Source: Gymnothorax reevesii (Eukaryota > Chordata > Actinopteri > Anguilliformes > Muraenidae). From it: a stretch of DNA of 64,000 nucleotides. Below the pieces are notes generated by a model, which was not told the origin of the DNA, did no database searches, and saw nothing but the letters and a program-made list of their open reading frames with translations. Of the stretch, positions 21,904 through 34,560 are shown piece after piece. The stretch is from positions 70,813,607 through 70,877,606 of the forward strand of contig CM056586.1 of the NCBI GenBank assembly GCA_029721435.1, given 5' to 3'. A program made the position numbers and the translations under genes. Positions within the stretch are counted from its first letter, which is position 1. Each line of letters opens with the position of its first letter.

Positions 21904-22595
21904 TTATTATAATTCGCCTAATGTACCTAGAAGAGTTCAATACTGCCATTAGTAAATACCTTTAAAACGCAAAAATTAAAAGAAAAAAATTACAAATAAA
22001 CTATTACTTCTACAGCCCGGAGCACAATTTTGTGCACTGATTGGTTACCAAGTGAAATGCAATGCAGGTTTCCGGCAATTTTAGAAACATTTAATTTTGA
22101 GAGCGTGTGACATCTATAGTCATGCCCAGTAGGCCCATGCACAATTTGATATGCACCAGGCTTGCCTAACACTTCTCAATATGCTGCTTATTATTTGGAC
22201 AACTGCAGCTGAATAAAAGACAAAAAAAAAAAAATCTCCTCCAACATTTTCATAGACATCTGTACCTACCTACTCTACTCTGTACCTACCTACTCTAACA
22301 TCAGCAGCCGTGTGTATTTTTCTGTACCTTATTGCTGAAATTAATGTTCTCAGACAGGAACGTATATGAACTGAAACTGAGTTGAATGTCAATTGAGAAG
22401 ATTCCACATCAACTACATAAACAGCGGGATTTTGTTATTCAACTGAGAAATATAAAATCGTTTTAAATTATTTGCTTTATTTTGTTCACCGACTTTATCA
22501 TCTACGGTCGGACGTTTGAAGACTGAGAAAAATTTTAAAGCGAATATCAACTTGGCCTGAAATCCATGTGACGCTGTGCGAGTGTTGGGCTACCG
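21904..22595. other. Unassigned stretch
   Basis: No gene recognised. A short direct duplication, CTGTACCTACCTACTCTA followed by CTGTACCTACCTACTCTA with 2 nt between, lies at about 22259-22297. Confidence 0.45.
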
Positions 22596-23165
22596 GAGAG
22601 GAATAGGATGTCGTGAGTAGTGGGCGGAGCCTCGGCGGCGTCCCTCCCGCAGCTGTTTCCCCTGCGGTCCCAAACGTCTGCGCCTCCAGCTCCGACAGAA
22701 ATATCGCATCAGAAAATGAATTGAAACTATCGTCACGCGCGCGGCTTCCTGTTGTCAGTCACAGGTGAAAATGAGGGGGATTGATGAAACACAAGTTGTG
22801 ACAACTTACTGCGTGCGTGATTTATCGCGCGCCGACAAATGACAAGTATTTAATTTGAATCCCATTTGAACATACCGCTGGAGCTTTACCCGCTGATGGA
22901 GACGATAGCGCAGATCGCAATCTTCTCCGTTCACTTACCCGGCCGGTTACTGCCCCTTTGCTTTTGACAGGCCGGCTTTATCGCTGTTGGTCTAGCCGCT
23001 GACCTGGTGTAAAACCATGAATAACGCGCTGTGTTGTTTCACAGATATTTCACATAGCGAGCGCGGGTTGCGCTTTATTGGCGAAGGGCCTGGATATTGT
23101 TCGCCACCTGTGAGCCGACGCGTCGAGTGCGCGCAGTTTCCTAGAGGACACAGTTTGTAAACATT
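22596..23165. promoter_or_regulatory. CpG-rich, promoter-like stretch
   Basis: CpG density is high, starting with GTGGGCGGAGCCTCGGCGG (GC box), then CACGCGCGCGGC, GATTTATCGCGCGCCGAC, CCCGGCCGG, GAGCGCGGG and CGACGCGTCGAGTGCGCG. A good splice-donor match, ACAG|GTGAAAATG, occurs at 22764/22765 inside it, so a non-coding first exon on the plus strand is possible. No recognised coding sequence. Confidence 0.45.
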
Positions 23166-25395
23166 ATGTTTAAAATCCCTGTGTGGGGTTCGCCTTTATC
23201 GCAGGCATTTGGGAAAATAAAACAAGCCCCCAACAGATTATGGCTCCTCAGTCTGTATTAATGGAATATCATCACTCTTTTTCAACAACCTGACACATAT
23301 TTCGGCGGGATTTTCGCCACAAGAAGGAAGTCGTAAACTGGTTGGGCTCCCAGTCGAGGAAATCTCTTTTAAGTCCCTGGTGATCCAGCCCTGAAAGCAA
23401 GCAGGTCTGATTCTCTATGAGCTACCTGCGATTGCCTTGTGCAGCCTGTCATCATTTCTTTGATTATGGCATCACGAATAGAATAGGTCATTTATATTTC
23501 ATTTGTGGGTCAAATCATAATTTAATAAAGCTTGTTAACCTAGTGCTCTGGCACACTTTTAATGCTGGAGAATGTTAATTTATTTTATTTATTTTGCCCA
23601 GCGCATCACAACGAACAACACATTAGGGCTTATTAATGTTATATTTATCCCCCCTCTTTTCCTGAAGAATAATCTGGTAACTCAAACCAGTCATTAAACC
23701 TTGTTATACATTCCACTCAACAGCTGGCTGAAGGCCCGCTGAATCACTAATTTGCCATGGTTTTTATTGCTGTCATATAGCGCGGTTGTAAATGCCTGTC
23801 TGCCTGAACATTGTCCTCTGTTGTTTAGACCAGAAAATTCTTCGAATGCTCTCAGGAGAAAGCAGCTCAATAAAAATTTACAGCAACTCAGCAACAACAA
23901 CAGTGACTCAAAGCAAACTGCAGGCAAATGCGTCCTACAAACAGTGCTCCTTATTCGCAATTTATTTTTTGTCTGCGACTTGTAATTACTTCTGCTCAGC
24001 GGATGGATCAGAATGGATCTAAGAATTTTTTTTTTTTAATGGGTGGCTTTTTGCTGCTGGTACAGTGTATTGAATGTGCTGTGAGGTCATTGGAGTGGCA
24101 TGTGTTAGGACCCCTGAAGTTGTGTCACAGTCAGGGTGGGAAGTATTCTGGCTTACAGTGGATTGGCTGGCAGGGCCTGTCACTCAGATCAGGCAGATTC
24201 ATCATCCATATCTGTGCTCCTCCAGGGAGCTCCGCCCCATGTCAAAAAAAGATGACTGGCAACCATAGTTCCAGCTGTTTGGTCTGAATTGGACATTGTC
24301 CACCATTGTGTCACATACATAAAAGAATCAGCCACGACTTGCCGCAGTTTCTCTGATGCCGAAGCAAAAATGCATAATCTCACTACATTCTGCCCAGCGC
24401 TAATGCTTATTACACACATTGCCTGCATATTATAGATCACTTTGTTTCATTAATGCTGTAGAGTGTTTCCTCTAAGTATCCAAGTAGAAAAACAAGCCGA
24501 GCGGTTACAGTGTGGAAATGGCAGTTCAAGGTTGTTGAGGGCATTGAAGGCTACAGAGTGCCAGAGGGCCGTCTCACCCTGCTAGGGACTGGCTCGCTTT
24601 TGGTGTAAAATACGGAGCCTGGCAGGAAGGAAGAAGGGGTGGGTGGGGGGTTTTCGAAAGGCTCTGAGCTAAAACCATTGAATAAGGCTGCCATTCTCCT
24701 GCTTTGTCAGCTGCAATCCCAACTCTGAACCCGGGCTGGGCCTCTTGCCGGATTCACACTCCGCCTCAAGTGTCTCGCAGTTTTATTGCCAGTAAAATGC
24801 CTTTTCTTGCTGCTGGAGACAACGTTAATCCCGCCAGTGCCGATTGTTCCCCCTTTTTCCAGTGGAGGCGGCCGCTGACTGAGAGCAGAGAGAGGTGCGG
24901 TAAATGATCAGGGTCCGCGGAGCCGCAAATCCGCTCTTTGGAAACTGGATAAGAACGATCAAATCAGGACTCATAAAAATACAAGCATAGATGGCTGAGA
25001 AGATCCCCAGTAAAGGCTGCTTTGTGACAACATTAACAGATCTAAAATACAGCCGTCCAGCTTTCGACCCTCCCCCCATGTCACCACCCAGATCTCTACT
25101 TGTATATACCGCCATCTTGTGGCAGAATGTAGACATTTTTTTCATACGAGCGCTGCTTCAAGATGGCCTCACTTAAGGACACAGGACACCAGGGCAGTGT
25201 CCGAAACTGCCTCCTCACGGCGGAGTCCTTGGGATTTAAGCAATATTCTAAACATACTGTCCATATTCAACCGCTCTCAGGAATACAGGCTGTTTCTCAC
25301 CGCTGCAAGTTGAGTACACCAACTTGTAATGGTGGTTATGTGTACCATTTTTTAAATAACGGCGGTTTATTTAAAATACACAGATAGTGTACTTC
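23166..25395. other. Unassigned stretch
   Basis: No recognised gene or delimited repeat. Several sub-blocks (for example 23700-24000) have the even composition often seen in conserved non-coding DNA, but this cannot be judged without alignment. Confidence 0.35.
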
Positions 25396-25397
25396 TA

Positions 25398-26350
25398 CAA
25401 CTGCAACTCAGAAAACATTGGAACAGTGTGCAAAATGCACATAAAAACAAAATGCATGATTTTTTAAATTTACTTTCACTTCAATTTCTTTGCAGACAGT
25501 GTGAAGATAAGATATTCACAGTTTTGTCTGGTCAATTTCATTGTATTTGTAAATATAAATTAATTCTTGCCACTTGCACTTGCAGCACATTCCAAATAAA
25601 AAAAAAAAGTTGGGATGGGAGCAATTTGGGACTAAATGAGGTTTAAAAAAAATTGAATAATGATGTGATTTTATGTCAGCAGGTGAAAAACTTAACTGTG
25701 CAAAAAGGAAGCTTTATGATAACAGTATGAAGAAGTGATGTCAACTTCTCTGGGCTTGGGGGAAATCTGCAATGGACCATCACAGCCAAAAAATTGTACT
25801 GGGGACAGACAAACCAATACTTAACGTCTTTTTTTTGGAGAAGAAATGGATACCATGCCCTCGGCCAAAGAAGAAAAGGGCGTCCAGATTGTCACCAGTG
25901 ACAAGTCCAAAAGCCATGCTCTGTCATGGTATTTGTCGTTTCAGTGCCATAGGCGAGGGTTTCCTGTGCATCTGTGAAGATACCATAAATGCTGAAACTG
26001 CATTCTACAGGCATTACAAAGACATGGCTGTGTGTGGATGCTGGATTGGTCAGTCTGCAGTCCTGACTTGTCCCCAATTTAGAATGTATTTAGAATGTGT
26101 GGCACATTTTGAAACGCAATATGCAACGATGTACAATCCATACTGTTGTGTACATCAACGTTTGACAATAAAATAGGACAAAATTATTCCAGAAACATTA
26201 AATCAGTTCAAGTCCTTCAACATTTATCAAGTGTTGTGAAAAAGAATAGCAACATTACAAAATGGTAAATGCTCCACTGCCACAACTTTTTATTAATGTA
26301 TTGCAAGAATTACAATTGAAATGTGTTTATTTTCAGAAATCCATGATATA
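25398..26350 (+). pseudogene. Decayed Tc1-like element (SPDLSPIEN group)
   Basis: It starts after TA at 25396 with an inverted-repeat-like end (CAACTGCAACTCAGAAAACA) typical of a common fish Tc1 family. Translation in shifting frames gives LCKKEAL, then WMLDWSVCSPDLSPI before a stop where the catalytic Glu should be, and finally VVKKNSNITKW before the natural stop. The N-terminal DNA-binding domain is missing relative to full copies, so an internal deletion is likely. No catalytic triad survives. The right end is uncertain to about 100 bp. It belongs to the same broad group as the copies at 38-40 kb and 57-59 kb. Confidence 0.75.
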
Positions 26351-26445
26351 ATGTGAGGAGACTTCTAATATTGTGCTGTCATATTGTTTTCAACATAATA
26401 CAGGCCAAAGATTATCGAAAGATATGATTTCAGTTTTTTTTTTAT

Positions 26446-26640
26446 TAAAACCCTCAAGCGCTAAATGCAGCTACTGTTGCTCAATGATGTAAGATATCAA
26501 AATCTAAGTTGTTGAAGACCTATCATGAGGCTACTTGTTTAAAGGAACTCCGGATAAGTTGCCACATGATAGGTTTTCAACAAAAAAAGATTATTTACTT
26601 ATAATATTTTGAATATTTATGTCAGCACTCGAAGGGTTAA
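26446..26640. mobile_element. Palindromic TTAA-flanked MITE, copy 3
   Basis: Reverse orientation relative to copies 1 and 2: it begins ACCCTCAAGCGCTAAATGCA and ends GTCAGCACTCGAAGGGTTAA. Both palindrome arms are recognisable (CCTATCATG...GTTTAAAGGAACTCC and GTTGCCACATGATAGG), but the centre, about 15 bp of the right arm, is deleted. TTAA lies at the right edge. Confidence 0.8.
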
Positions 26641-28719
26641 TTTGACGTACCGCCCGAACTTTTCATATCTTGGGTTGAACATATTTGCGTGGCTTGGTTA
26701 GTTTGGGAGAAGTGCTTTTGAAGACATAAAACATACGTTCTAGTGGTGCTGAAGGCAGAAGTCCGATCTCGGTTGGAAAGACAGAATTATTGCGAGGGCC
26801 GAAGCCTCTCGAACCTTCCGTACCACCATTGGAAAATGGAATAGAAGACGAAAAAGAGCCCGCTCTGCACAGCACGGTAATTGATAGTGTACATGGAGGG
26901 CACGGTCGACTCAGGTATGGCCATACTCAGCATAAACCATGGAAATATGTGTATCATGCGGGTATTTTAAGTGCACATAGTTAATGACTTTCCAATTCAG
27001 TGCACTCTATTTACGTGAGCAATAGGAAGCGAGTGAGGTGTCTGCACACGGCCCTGGGGTCTTTGGCCTGCTGACATAACAAGAAGAAAAAAGGTAGCAA
27101 AGAGACTTGCAGGGGAAAAAGCCTAAAAATGTTTCTTCCAACAAAAATGTTCTGTTTATATCATCACATCTGCTATTACAACACTTCTCAAAAATGAGCA
27201 TATATTAGGATTTACTCAGAGGCTAAGAAAGTTTAAAAAAAGCAATGATTGTTGATTCATAAATGACTTTTCTCACTCAAAGGAGTGCAACTTGAGGTAA
27301 AATTGAGGGGTTTTATTTGAAACTCAAATTAAACGATATACCTTACTTTTAAGCATTACTGAATGTTAAATGAGTGCAAATAAAAACAGTTAAAATTGTT
27401 ACCAAACTAACAAGTGCAAACACAGTGCAGAAAGAGACAGCGCTTTACTACGTTTGGCTGTATTTCCATGACACTGAGAATGTTAGTCCAACACTGTGCT
27501 GGATGAATGTGCACTTGACTGCTGAAGATAGTAAAATGAATTGAGAGGGGAGGAGCGCCTCCTTGTGGCAGGGTGGAGGAACTTCCCTGCGGATGCATTT
27601 ATATTTGATGATGTGGGTCCCCAGCAAAGCCATCTATAATTTAGACTGTTTCTGTGTACAGTACATAACTCACGGTCAGTTCAATTTCTGTCACTTCCTG
27701 TGCATTCCGTGGCCATTTTCGAATGGCGCTTTAAATTATTCAATGCGAAGACATTTAAAGCTGGCACTATTTGTGCTGAAAGGCCAAGATATAATTAGGA
27801 TTCACTGAATATTTTAAATTGAAATCCAGCTGTTTTTTCCTTTGATAATACTGAACCATAAGAACCGACAAAGGCAAGAGATATTTCACTGACGCTGGGT
27901 CTCAGGTTTTGAATTATCCTGAGGATTGCTACACTGGGCAAAATCTTTTTGCCTTGAAAATCTTCGTTTAAGACCATATTAACAGCTAATCAAAACAGGA
28001 TAATTGAATAACAAAGAAACAAAGTAAAAATTGTAAACTCATAAAAACAATGCTGATACATTAATGTTCAGCACAGTCATGTGTCTGCTGACTGTTTTAG
28101 TCGGTGTTCAGATCATATGAAGGTTCTCCTTAAACTATCGGTTACAGTAATATTGGCTTTGGATTGCAGGCTGAATTCTCCACTGGCCTCACAGACAGAC
28201 AGAGACCTAAACACTCTGTTATAAAGCTGTAGGTGGGACTCCTGTCTTTTTCTAAAATATGGTGCGATTAGTATATTTGGCAGGGAAAGGCAGAATCGTT
28301 TCAGTTTCCATTGTTCTTAAAAACCTTGTTTCAGCTCTGCTCTGACTTTTCCAGTTTTATGAGTAGTGGTGATGTCTTCAACAAGACAGACTAGATTTAT
28401 GAGACTATGATTATGTTTTTTACTTTTTATTTTTTCATACAATGCTGTTAAAAGGTACTTCCTGATTTCTGCCATCATTGCATATTCGTTAAGCTTAAAT
28501 GCCTCACATCCTTTTAATTTAATATTAGACAAAGGCCACCTAACGAATTCCAAATTAGTTTTAGCCAAAACATGTCATCAATTGAAGGGAAAAAGTCATC
28601 CAACATGTACAAGCCCCGTGCAAATAAAGTCATTGCACCTTTAGTGACTCAATCAGCTAATTTACCTTATTTTACCAATAGCTGGTTTAAATTAGATGAG
28701 TCACATGCAAGCTTGCTTT
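26641..28719. other. Unassigned stretch
   Basis: No gene or delimited element recognised in about 2 kb. AT-rich with scattered short frames. Confidence 0.4.
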
Positions 28720-29680
28720 CTACTGACTGGAGAGAAACTACTATAAAGGGTTGCAAGGCCACTTCACAGGACGTGGAACTCCAGCAAACCACAGTAAGAG
28801 CCAGTATCTTGAAATGCAGAAAATTTGTAATGAGGGGCTGATTTACAGAGACTTCTCCAATGAGCTCGTTGTCATCTCATCTGGGAGGTTGCTAACGGAC
28901 CCAGACAAACAATAAACAAACTTCAGGACAGACTTTCCTCAGCTAATGTCTGCATTTTTGATTCCACACTTAGAAAGAGGCTTGGGAAAATGGTCTGTGT
29001 GAGATAGTCACACAGTGAATACCTCCGCTAACCAACGAGAAACATACAGGTCTCAAATTAGCCAAAAATGCCTCATGTGTTGAGAGGAAAACTTTTTGAA
29101 TGACACTGGCCCCACTACATGTGGCGTGAGGCTAACGCAGCACCCCACACAACACAGTATCATACCCAGCAAAACATGCTGGAGGGAGTGTAATGGTGTG
29201 GGAATGACTGACCCTGTACTGGATAATTCTGAAGGAAAGTGTCCAGTTATTAGTCCATGATCTGACAGCCGAGCACCACTGGGCTATGCAGGAAAAATTC
29301 AGAAGCACAATCCAAAAACAATCCAATGGCGCTGAATCAAAAAAGATCTGCCATGAAAAGTGGGTGAAGATTCCTTCAAAGCAACGTGAAAGATTGATCT
29401 CCAGTTATTGGAAGCATTTGATTGCAGACATTGCTGCTAAACGCGGCACAAGCAGTTATTGAGTTCAGGGGGAAATTGCTTTTTCACATGGGTTATATAG
29501 GTGTTGGACAACTTCTTTTCTTCAATCGCTGAAATAATCTAGAACATTTAATAACAGTATTTCTTATTTCCTCATTTTCTCCTCATGTTATATTTTGTAT
29601 GAAGATCTGATATGATTTCAAGAGATAAATATGAACAATAGAGGAATTCTGAAAGGAGTAAATACTTCTTCATGGCGCTG
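28720..29680 (+). pseudogene. Decayed Tc1-like transposase
   Basis: Successive blocks match a Tc1-like protein in order. KGCKATSQDVELQQTTVRA (first helix-turn-helix, about 28747) is followed by LQDRLSSANV...DSTLRKRLGK (second DNA-binding part) at about 28921-28990. Then come QYHTQQNMLEGV at about 29157 and the C-terminus ERLISSYWKHLIADIAAKRG then SSY and the natural stop near 29461. Frameshifts and stops separate the blocks, and the catalytic residues are lost. The right edge, CATGGCGCTG before TTA at 29680, resembles a degraded Tc1 terminal repeat. The left edge was not found. Confidence 0.75.
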
Positions 29681-30000
29681 TTATTCTGTCAAAATATAAG
29701 ACACATACTTAGATACAATGTACAGACAGTATATGAACATTATACATAAAATAAAAGTAAAAAAAGAATAGTATAAACTTTTAGCATACATATTTAGCTA
29801 AAACGCCAAACATTAGAATATGGCACTGTTCTGAGAAACTAAATGCCTCAATTTGGAGAAAAAACTGATAGAAGTGGATGCATTAAAATTAATCAAGCCT
29901 AAAACTTGGGCCAATATGGAAGGTTGTACCATTTAAATGGGATCTTGTACGTCGTCCAACTTTAGCATCTGTAATAGAATAAACCTCTAGTATATATTTA

Positions 30001-31420
30001 CAGCAACGGTCAGAATTATCGGCACTCTCAAGAAAAATAAAGGAAAAAAAAGCTGCATAAAATCTATGGATATAATCGCATATATGGAAATAAACAATAT
30101 AGTTTAAAATTCACATTTTATGTTAAAAATTGGGAAAAGTCTACTTTGATTTCAAGACGTTGATTTTTAAGTTTCAGAGCATTTTCATTTGTGGTCTGTT
30201 GGCCAAGTTATTTGTAACTCCAACAGTAATTAGAAGCTATGATTTATTGTAAATAAAGTCAAATTAAGTTTAACCACTCAATAATGTTTGCTAAAGTCAA
30301 TCCAAGTCTCAAGGAGCTTTGATGAAGGAACTTTGTTATACTGTCTCTTCCTGTTTCACTTGATCATAAAACACAAAACATAAATGATCATATATGCAGA
30401 ATTCCTATATCATCCATCATCTTTGAACAGTGAAAGAACTGCCCATTCTGAAGAGACCGATGGTAAATGACCTTCACACTTGAGGAAATGGCACTAAAAA
30501 TGCATATAAGGCTGAGCACACTGCTTTGTACTGTAGTGCCAATAATAAGACTGTAAAGCCAGGGGATTGGCTGCACTGATTTGAGGTCATGGATGTAGGT
30601 GTGTTTTGTGTACAAGTGAGATGAGGGAGGTGGACAGTGAGGAAGCCAATAAAAAAACAGAGGACTATGGGTCAATAAATTCAGTAATTGTTTTCAATTG
30701 TGATCACAAGTCTCAAGCCTGGTACATAGTTCACAGAAACAAACTGTTTTGAAATGAACAAAAAGGACTTATTAAGCGCAACGCAAAGTATCAAATGTCC
30801 AGGGTTTACCAATCATCACTTGAACTATGCAAATAAGCTATAGCCAGATGAGACTGAAATTGAAATTTTTTGGCCACGATCGCCACTGGCATGTTTGGTG
30901 ACAAAAAAACAAAACAAAAACAAATACAAAGAGAAGTATCTAGTTTTTGAATTTAAATTTGGTCGTGGTCTTTTGATCTTTAGGTATGTTCTAATGCCAG
31001 CGATCCAGGAGCATTTGTTAAACTCAGCGGTATAATAAAATACACCAAGCACCGAGCAGTTTTGCCAGAACATCTGTGTGTCCCTGCTAAGCGGCTGAAG
31101 CTCTTCCAGTGAGACCATGACTACACGTGTATATCAAAATCCTCACAGCGATGGTTCAGTGAAAACAACATCCATGTTGTGCAACAGTGATGTCAGTCCC
31201 TGGACATAAATCTCATTGATTAACTGGAGAGGACAGTCCTTAAGTGCAAAGCCAAGAATAACAGCAATCTTGAAAGTCCTAAATGTAGGAATGGTTAAAT
31301 CCTTCCAAACACATCATCTAACCTGATCACAAATGATAGGTAATGACTCACAGCTGTCATCTTAGGCGGGGCTGTTAGGACAAACGTAAACTAGGGGTCT
31401 CAATAATTGTATCTGTAGTT
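30001..31420 (+). pseudogene. Decayed Tc1-like element
   Basis: The left end after TA at 29999 reads CAGCAACGGTCAGAATTATC, a typical degraded Tc1 terminal repeat with the ATTATTGGCAC core. Coding traces follow: PDETEIEIFWP near 30846 (first catalytic Asp block, DET), SSQRWFSENNIHVV at about 31130, then SLDINLID near 31200 (the SPDLNPIE block with Glu changed) and LTAVILGGA at 31350. Frames are broken repeatedly. A right-hand inner repeat GGTCTCAATAATTGT occurs near 31395. The outer right end is uncertain. Confidence 0.65.
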
Positions 31421-31762
31421 TTGGTAAACAAGAGACTACCAAATAAAACACATCCTTATATGGGAATAAATGTAATGAAATAATACATACATTATTTTCA
31501 TATGTTTGAACTTAATATTTAGATGATTTGGATGATATCTTGTTTGTCAGGAATATGCAGCCCTGTTTCTCTATTCGGATTACTGCCACCACAGTTACTA
31601 TGCAGCTGGCTGTGGATGGGCTGGACCTGCTAAGTCACCATTAGTAATTCTGTCTTAGATTTTGGAGTGAAAAGAAATTGAGACATAATGAATGAATCAT
31701 CAAGCGGTGAAAGGTAAATTTGCCCAGGAAAATCACATTCGTCTTTCATGGTGAAACGCGAG

Positions 31763-31788
31763 AACACACACACACACACACACACACA
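31763..31788. repeat. (CA)n microsatellite
   Basis: About 13 uninterrupted CA units. Further CA/CG-rich alternating sequence lies at 31960-32000. Confidence 0.9.
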
Positions 31789-32989
31789 TGCTGGCCGCAT
31801 GCCTGGGCGGCGGGCGTGTGATCAACGCTCAGGCAGCAGCGAACATGACATGTATTACTACATCGCCTGGCCAGGTCACAGCAACTCAAGCTGACTTTTC
31901 TGCACGCAGACACGTCACTTATGTTACTTTACGAGTTTATTAGCCAACTCCAAAAACAGACACGTGCGCACGCGGACTCACACACGTGCACGCGCACACA
32001 CCCCTCGAGCACAAGCTATTACCAATCTCACTTTGGCATGCTTAATATAAGCCAAAAGGCGTCCTTCCATTGAAATGAGAGAAAAGAATAGCGTGACTGG
32101 ATCCATTTCAGAGTTTGAAGTAAACACCCCGGTCCTGAGTGTCATTAGTTATTGATTACAGTATATTAGCCAGGGACTCAATCGTATGGAAGGAGTTAAG
32201 CCAGATTTAAGTCATGTTCTTAAAAGCCTCTTAAACGTTCTTGCCCTGCTGATCCAGACGGCTGGCCTACTTCTGAATCAGGATGTGTCCTGAAAAGTAT
32301 CACTGTTTAGAAATAAATCTGGGTGAAATTACGACATGGCCAAAAACAGGGAATTTTTCAAACCCTCGTATACTGCTGATTTGTTATTATGAAATGTTGT
32401 GCCAGCACTTCAATGGATGTAAGATGGTGGTCCGTGCTTTTTAAAAGCAAGCTTTATTTCCAAAGCCAGTGTAGTTATTTATCTCTCCCAGAATTAATGG
32501 CAGCTTTGTCAAGAAACCAAAACCCTTATGAATTCTGCCAGTAAAGAGCCAAAAAACGAACATTAGTCTGTTTACAATTCCTTTCGTGTCTCAGACGTTC
32601 TGCTGTCGTGTTGATTTCCGAAGGCTTTCTTATTTGGATTGAACCATAAACAACAAATAAAAGCTCATCCCGTTTATGTTAAGGCACTAATTGGAACAAT
32701 AAATAGAAAAGCATTCTCCGGAAAGCTCCATAAACATTCTGGGAGTCACACATAAAGCAGGGAATCGGGTGAGTTACTGTCTGCTTGGAGCAAAATGAGA
32801 GGCAGAAAGCCAGCCATCATTGTAATCTCAACACAACATTAAGAGCAGAGCCTTTTCATATTGTTTCTGTTTTTTAACCAGTCATGTTTTTCATACACGA
32901 GGCTGGGGTCAAATTCATGCACATCAATGTTTGCGTTCCTGTGGTAAACACTGCCTGGCTAAAAAATGTCCCCATTTGGATTTAAATAG
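31789..32989. other. Unassigned stretch, possibly conserved non-coding
   Basis: No gene or transposon motif. From about 32200 to 32980 the sequence is even in composition and free of simple repeats, the profile of conserved intronic or enhancer DNA, but this is only an impression. Confidence 0.3.
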
Positions 32990-34558
32990 GCAAATACTTA
33001 AGAGCCTATGATTGAATCGCTATTGCAGTGATTAATGTGTTTCAGCTGGCAACAATTCTTCTGTCCCTGACTGATGCAGTTTGTAGCTTCTCATCTCTTA
33101 AACAAACATGTCAGAAAGAGAATCCAGTGGTTGTGGAAAAGATGTTATTGTGTTTTAAGAGGGGAAATTATTGGCCTGTATCCAGCAAAGAAAACAGCTC
33201 AGGAGATTGCTGAAATCGCTAATTTTTGTGAAGGACTTTCCGTTGGATTATTAAAACCTGGAACCGTCAACTTCGCTGAAGAAATTAGTCAGGAAAAATC
33301 ATGAGTGATCATAACTGGAGAACATTAAAATGCTTGGTGATGACTCATCAATAAATCAACTGTAGAACTGTGGATATGTGTAATTGTGAGAGCGAGAGAA
33401 TTTCTACATGCACAATGTGACAAGAACTTGCAGGATTGGGACTAAACAGCTGCGTAGCCACTAGAAAGCTTTTTCTTAGTGAGGCTAATTGGGAAAAACA
33501 ACTTCAATTTGCTGGGAAAGACTGGACTCTGGAGCAATAGGACAGAATCATGTGATCTGGTGAGTCCAGATTTACCCTGTTCCCGACTGATGGGTGCGTC
33601 AGGGTAAGAAGGGAAGTCCATGCAGTGATGCACCCATCATGCATAGGGCCCGCTGTACAGGCCTCTGGAGGCGGTGTTATGATCTGGGGTTGCTTCAACT
33701 GGTCAGGTCTGGGCTCAGCAACATTACGCAACATTTTCCCCCCGCGGACGACTCAGGCATATTCCAGGATGATGTTGCCAGGATTCATTGGGCTTAATGA
33801 AACAGCCGTTCAGCGAGCAAAAGGCATCATTTTCACACATGAATTGACCACCAGAGTCCTGGCCCAAACCAGCTGAGAGTCTTTGGGAGCGGCTGAAGAC
33901 GACTTTACAGAGTGATCTGACTTTCCGACTTTCCCGTCGTCAATATGAGACCTTGGCCAAAGATGAATTCAACTCCGGTCAGAGGTGAATGCAGTAACTG
34001 TCATGGTTTTGGAGCTTTGAGAGCTCCTTTGGTTACTCTCGTCCGGGACGATATCGTTTTGCTCGCTATCGGATTCCTGGGCCAGCTGGAATAAATTGGG
34101 GGCGTTACCCGGACTGTATTTTAGCTCCTGTTCTGCCTCGCTCGTGTTGCTACAGTGTCATTGTCTCCTTGGCGCTTTAGCCGGTAAGGTCTTGAGAGAG
34201 AGAGAGTATTGTCAGGCTCTTAGCTGCATAACAGGATGAGTGTTAGTGAGTAAGGGAATCTTTGGTTTATTTCCCTTTTCTTTTCTTTTTTTCGAGCTCA
34301 CCTGTTTTCTACCACGGACGGCGTCTGGTCCGTTGGTGGCGCAAGTCTCGTGCTTTCTATCTGTTTTAGTCTCTCAGCACACTGCTGGTTTTTCCTTTTA
34401 TTTCTGGCCACTGCTCTTGGCGTCCAACTACCAACGCCCATAACAGTAACATTACACAAGATTTGCAAAATAATGATATGATTAATGCGCACCATGATCA
34501 AAGCTAAAGGTGGTCCAATAAAATATTAGAGTCCATCACTTTTTTTGGCCAGACAGTG
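32990..34558 (+). pseudogene. Decayed Tc1-like element carrying a solo LTR
   Basis: Tc1-like blocks in order are KRGEIIGLYPAKKTAQEIAEI (first helix-turn-helix, from about 33157), then TRTCRIGTKQ (33424). They continue with HPSCIGPAVQASGGGVMIWG and CFNWSGLGSATLR (33630-33735), and IFQDD near 33757. Stops and shifts abound, so it is dead. The right terminus ...GGCCAGACAGTG ends at 34558 before TA. The 5' part matches the minus-strand fragment at 7.2-7.7 kb. It is interrupted by an LTR at 33999-34445. The left terminus is not resolved. Confidence 0.8.
33999..34445. mobile_element. Solo LTR inserted in Tc1 element
   Basis: A 447-bp insertion starts TGTCATGG and ends CCATAACA, with the same 5 bp, GTAAC, on both sides (33994-33998 and 34446-34450). 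TG...CA ends plus a 5-bp duplication are the signature of an LTR retrotransposon integrase. With no internal gag-pol, it is a solo LTR left by LTR-LTR recombination. It contains AATAAA near 34091 as a possible polyadenylation signal. The flanking Tc1 sequence resumes across it, confirming the limits. Family unknown; Gypsy-like is plausible. Confidence 0.85.
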
Positions 34559-34560
34559 TA

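Noticed and set aside
21774..21965. Poly-leucine/isoleucine open frame
   Set aside because: Pure translation artefact of the ATT-type microsatellite.
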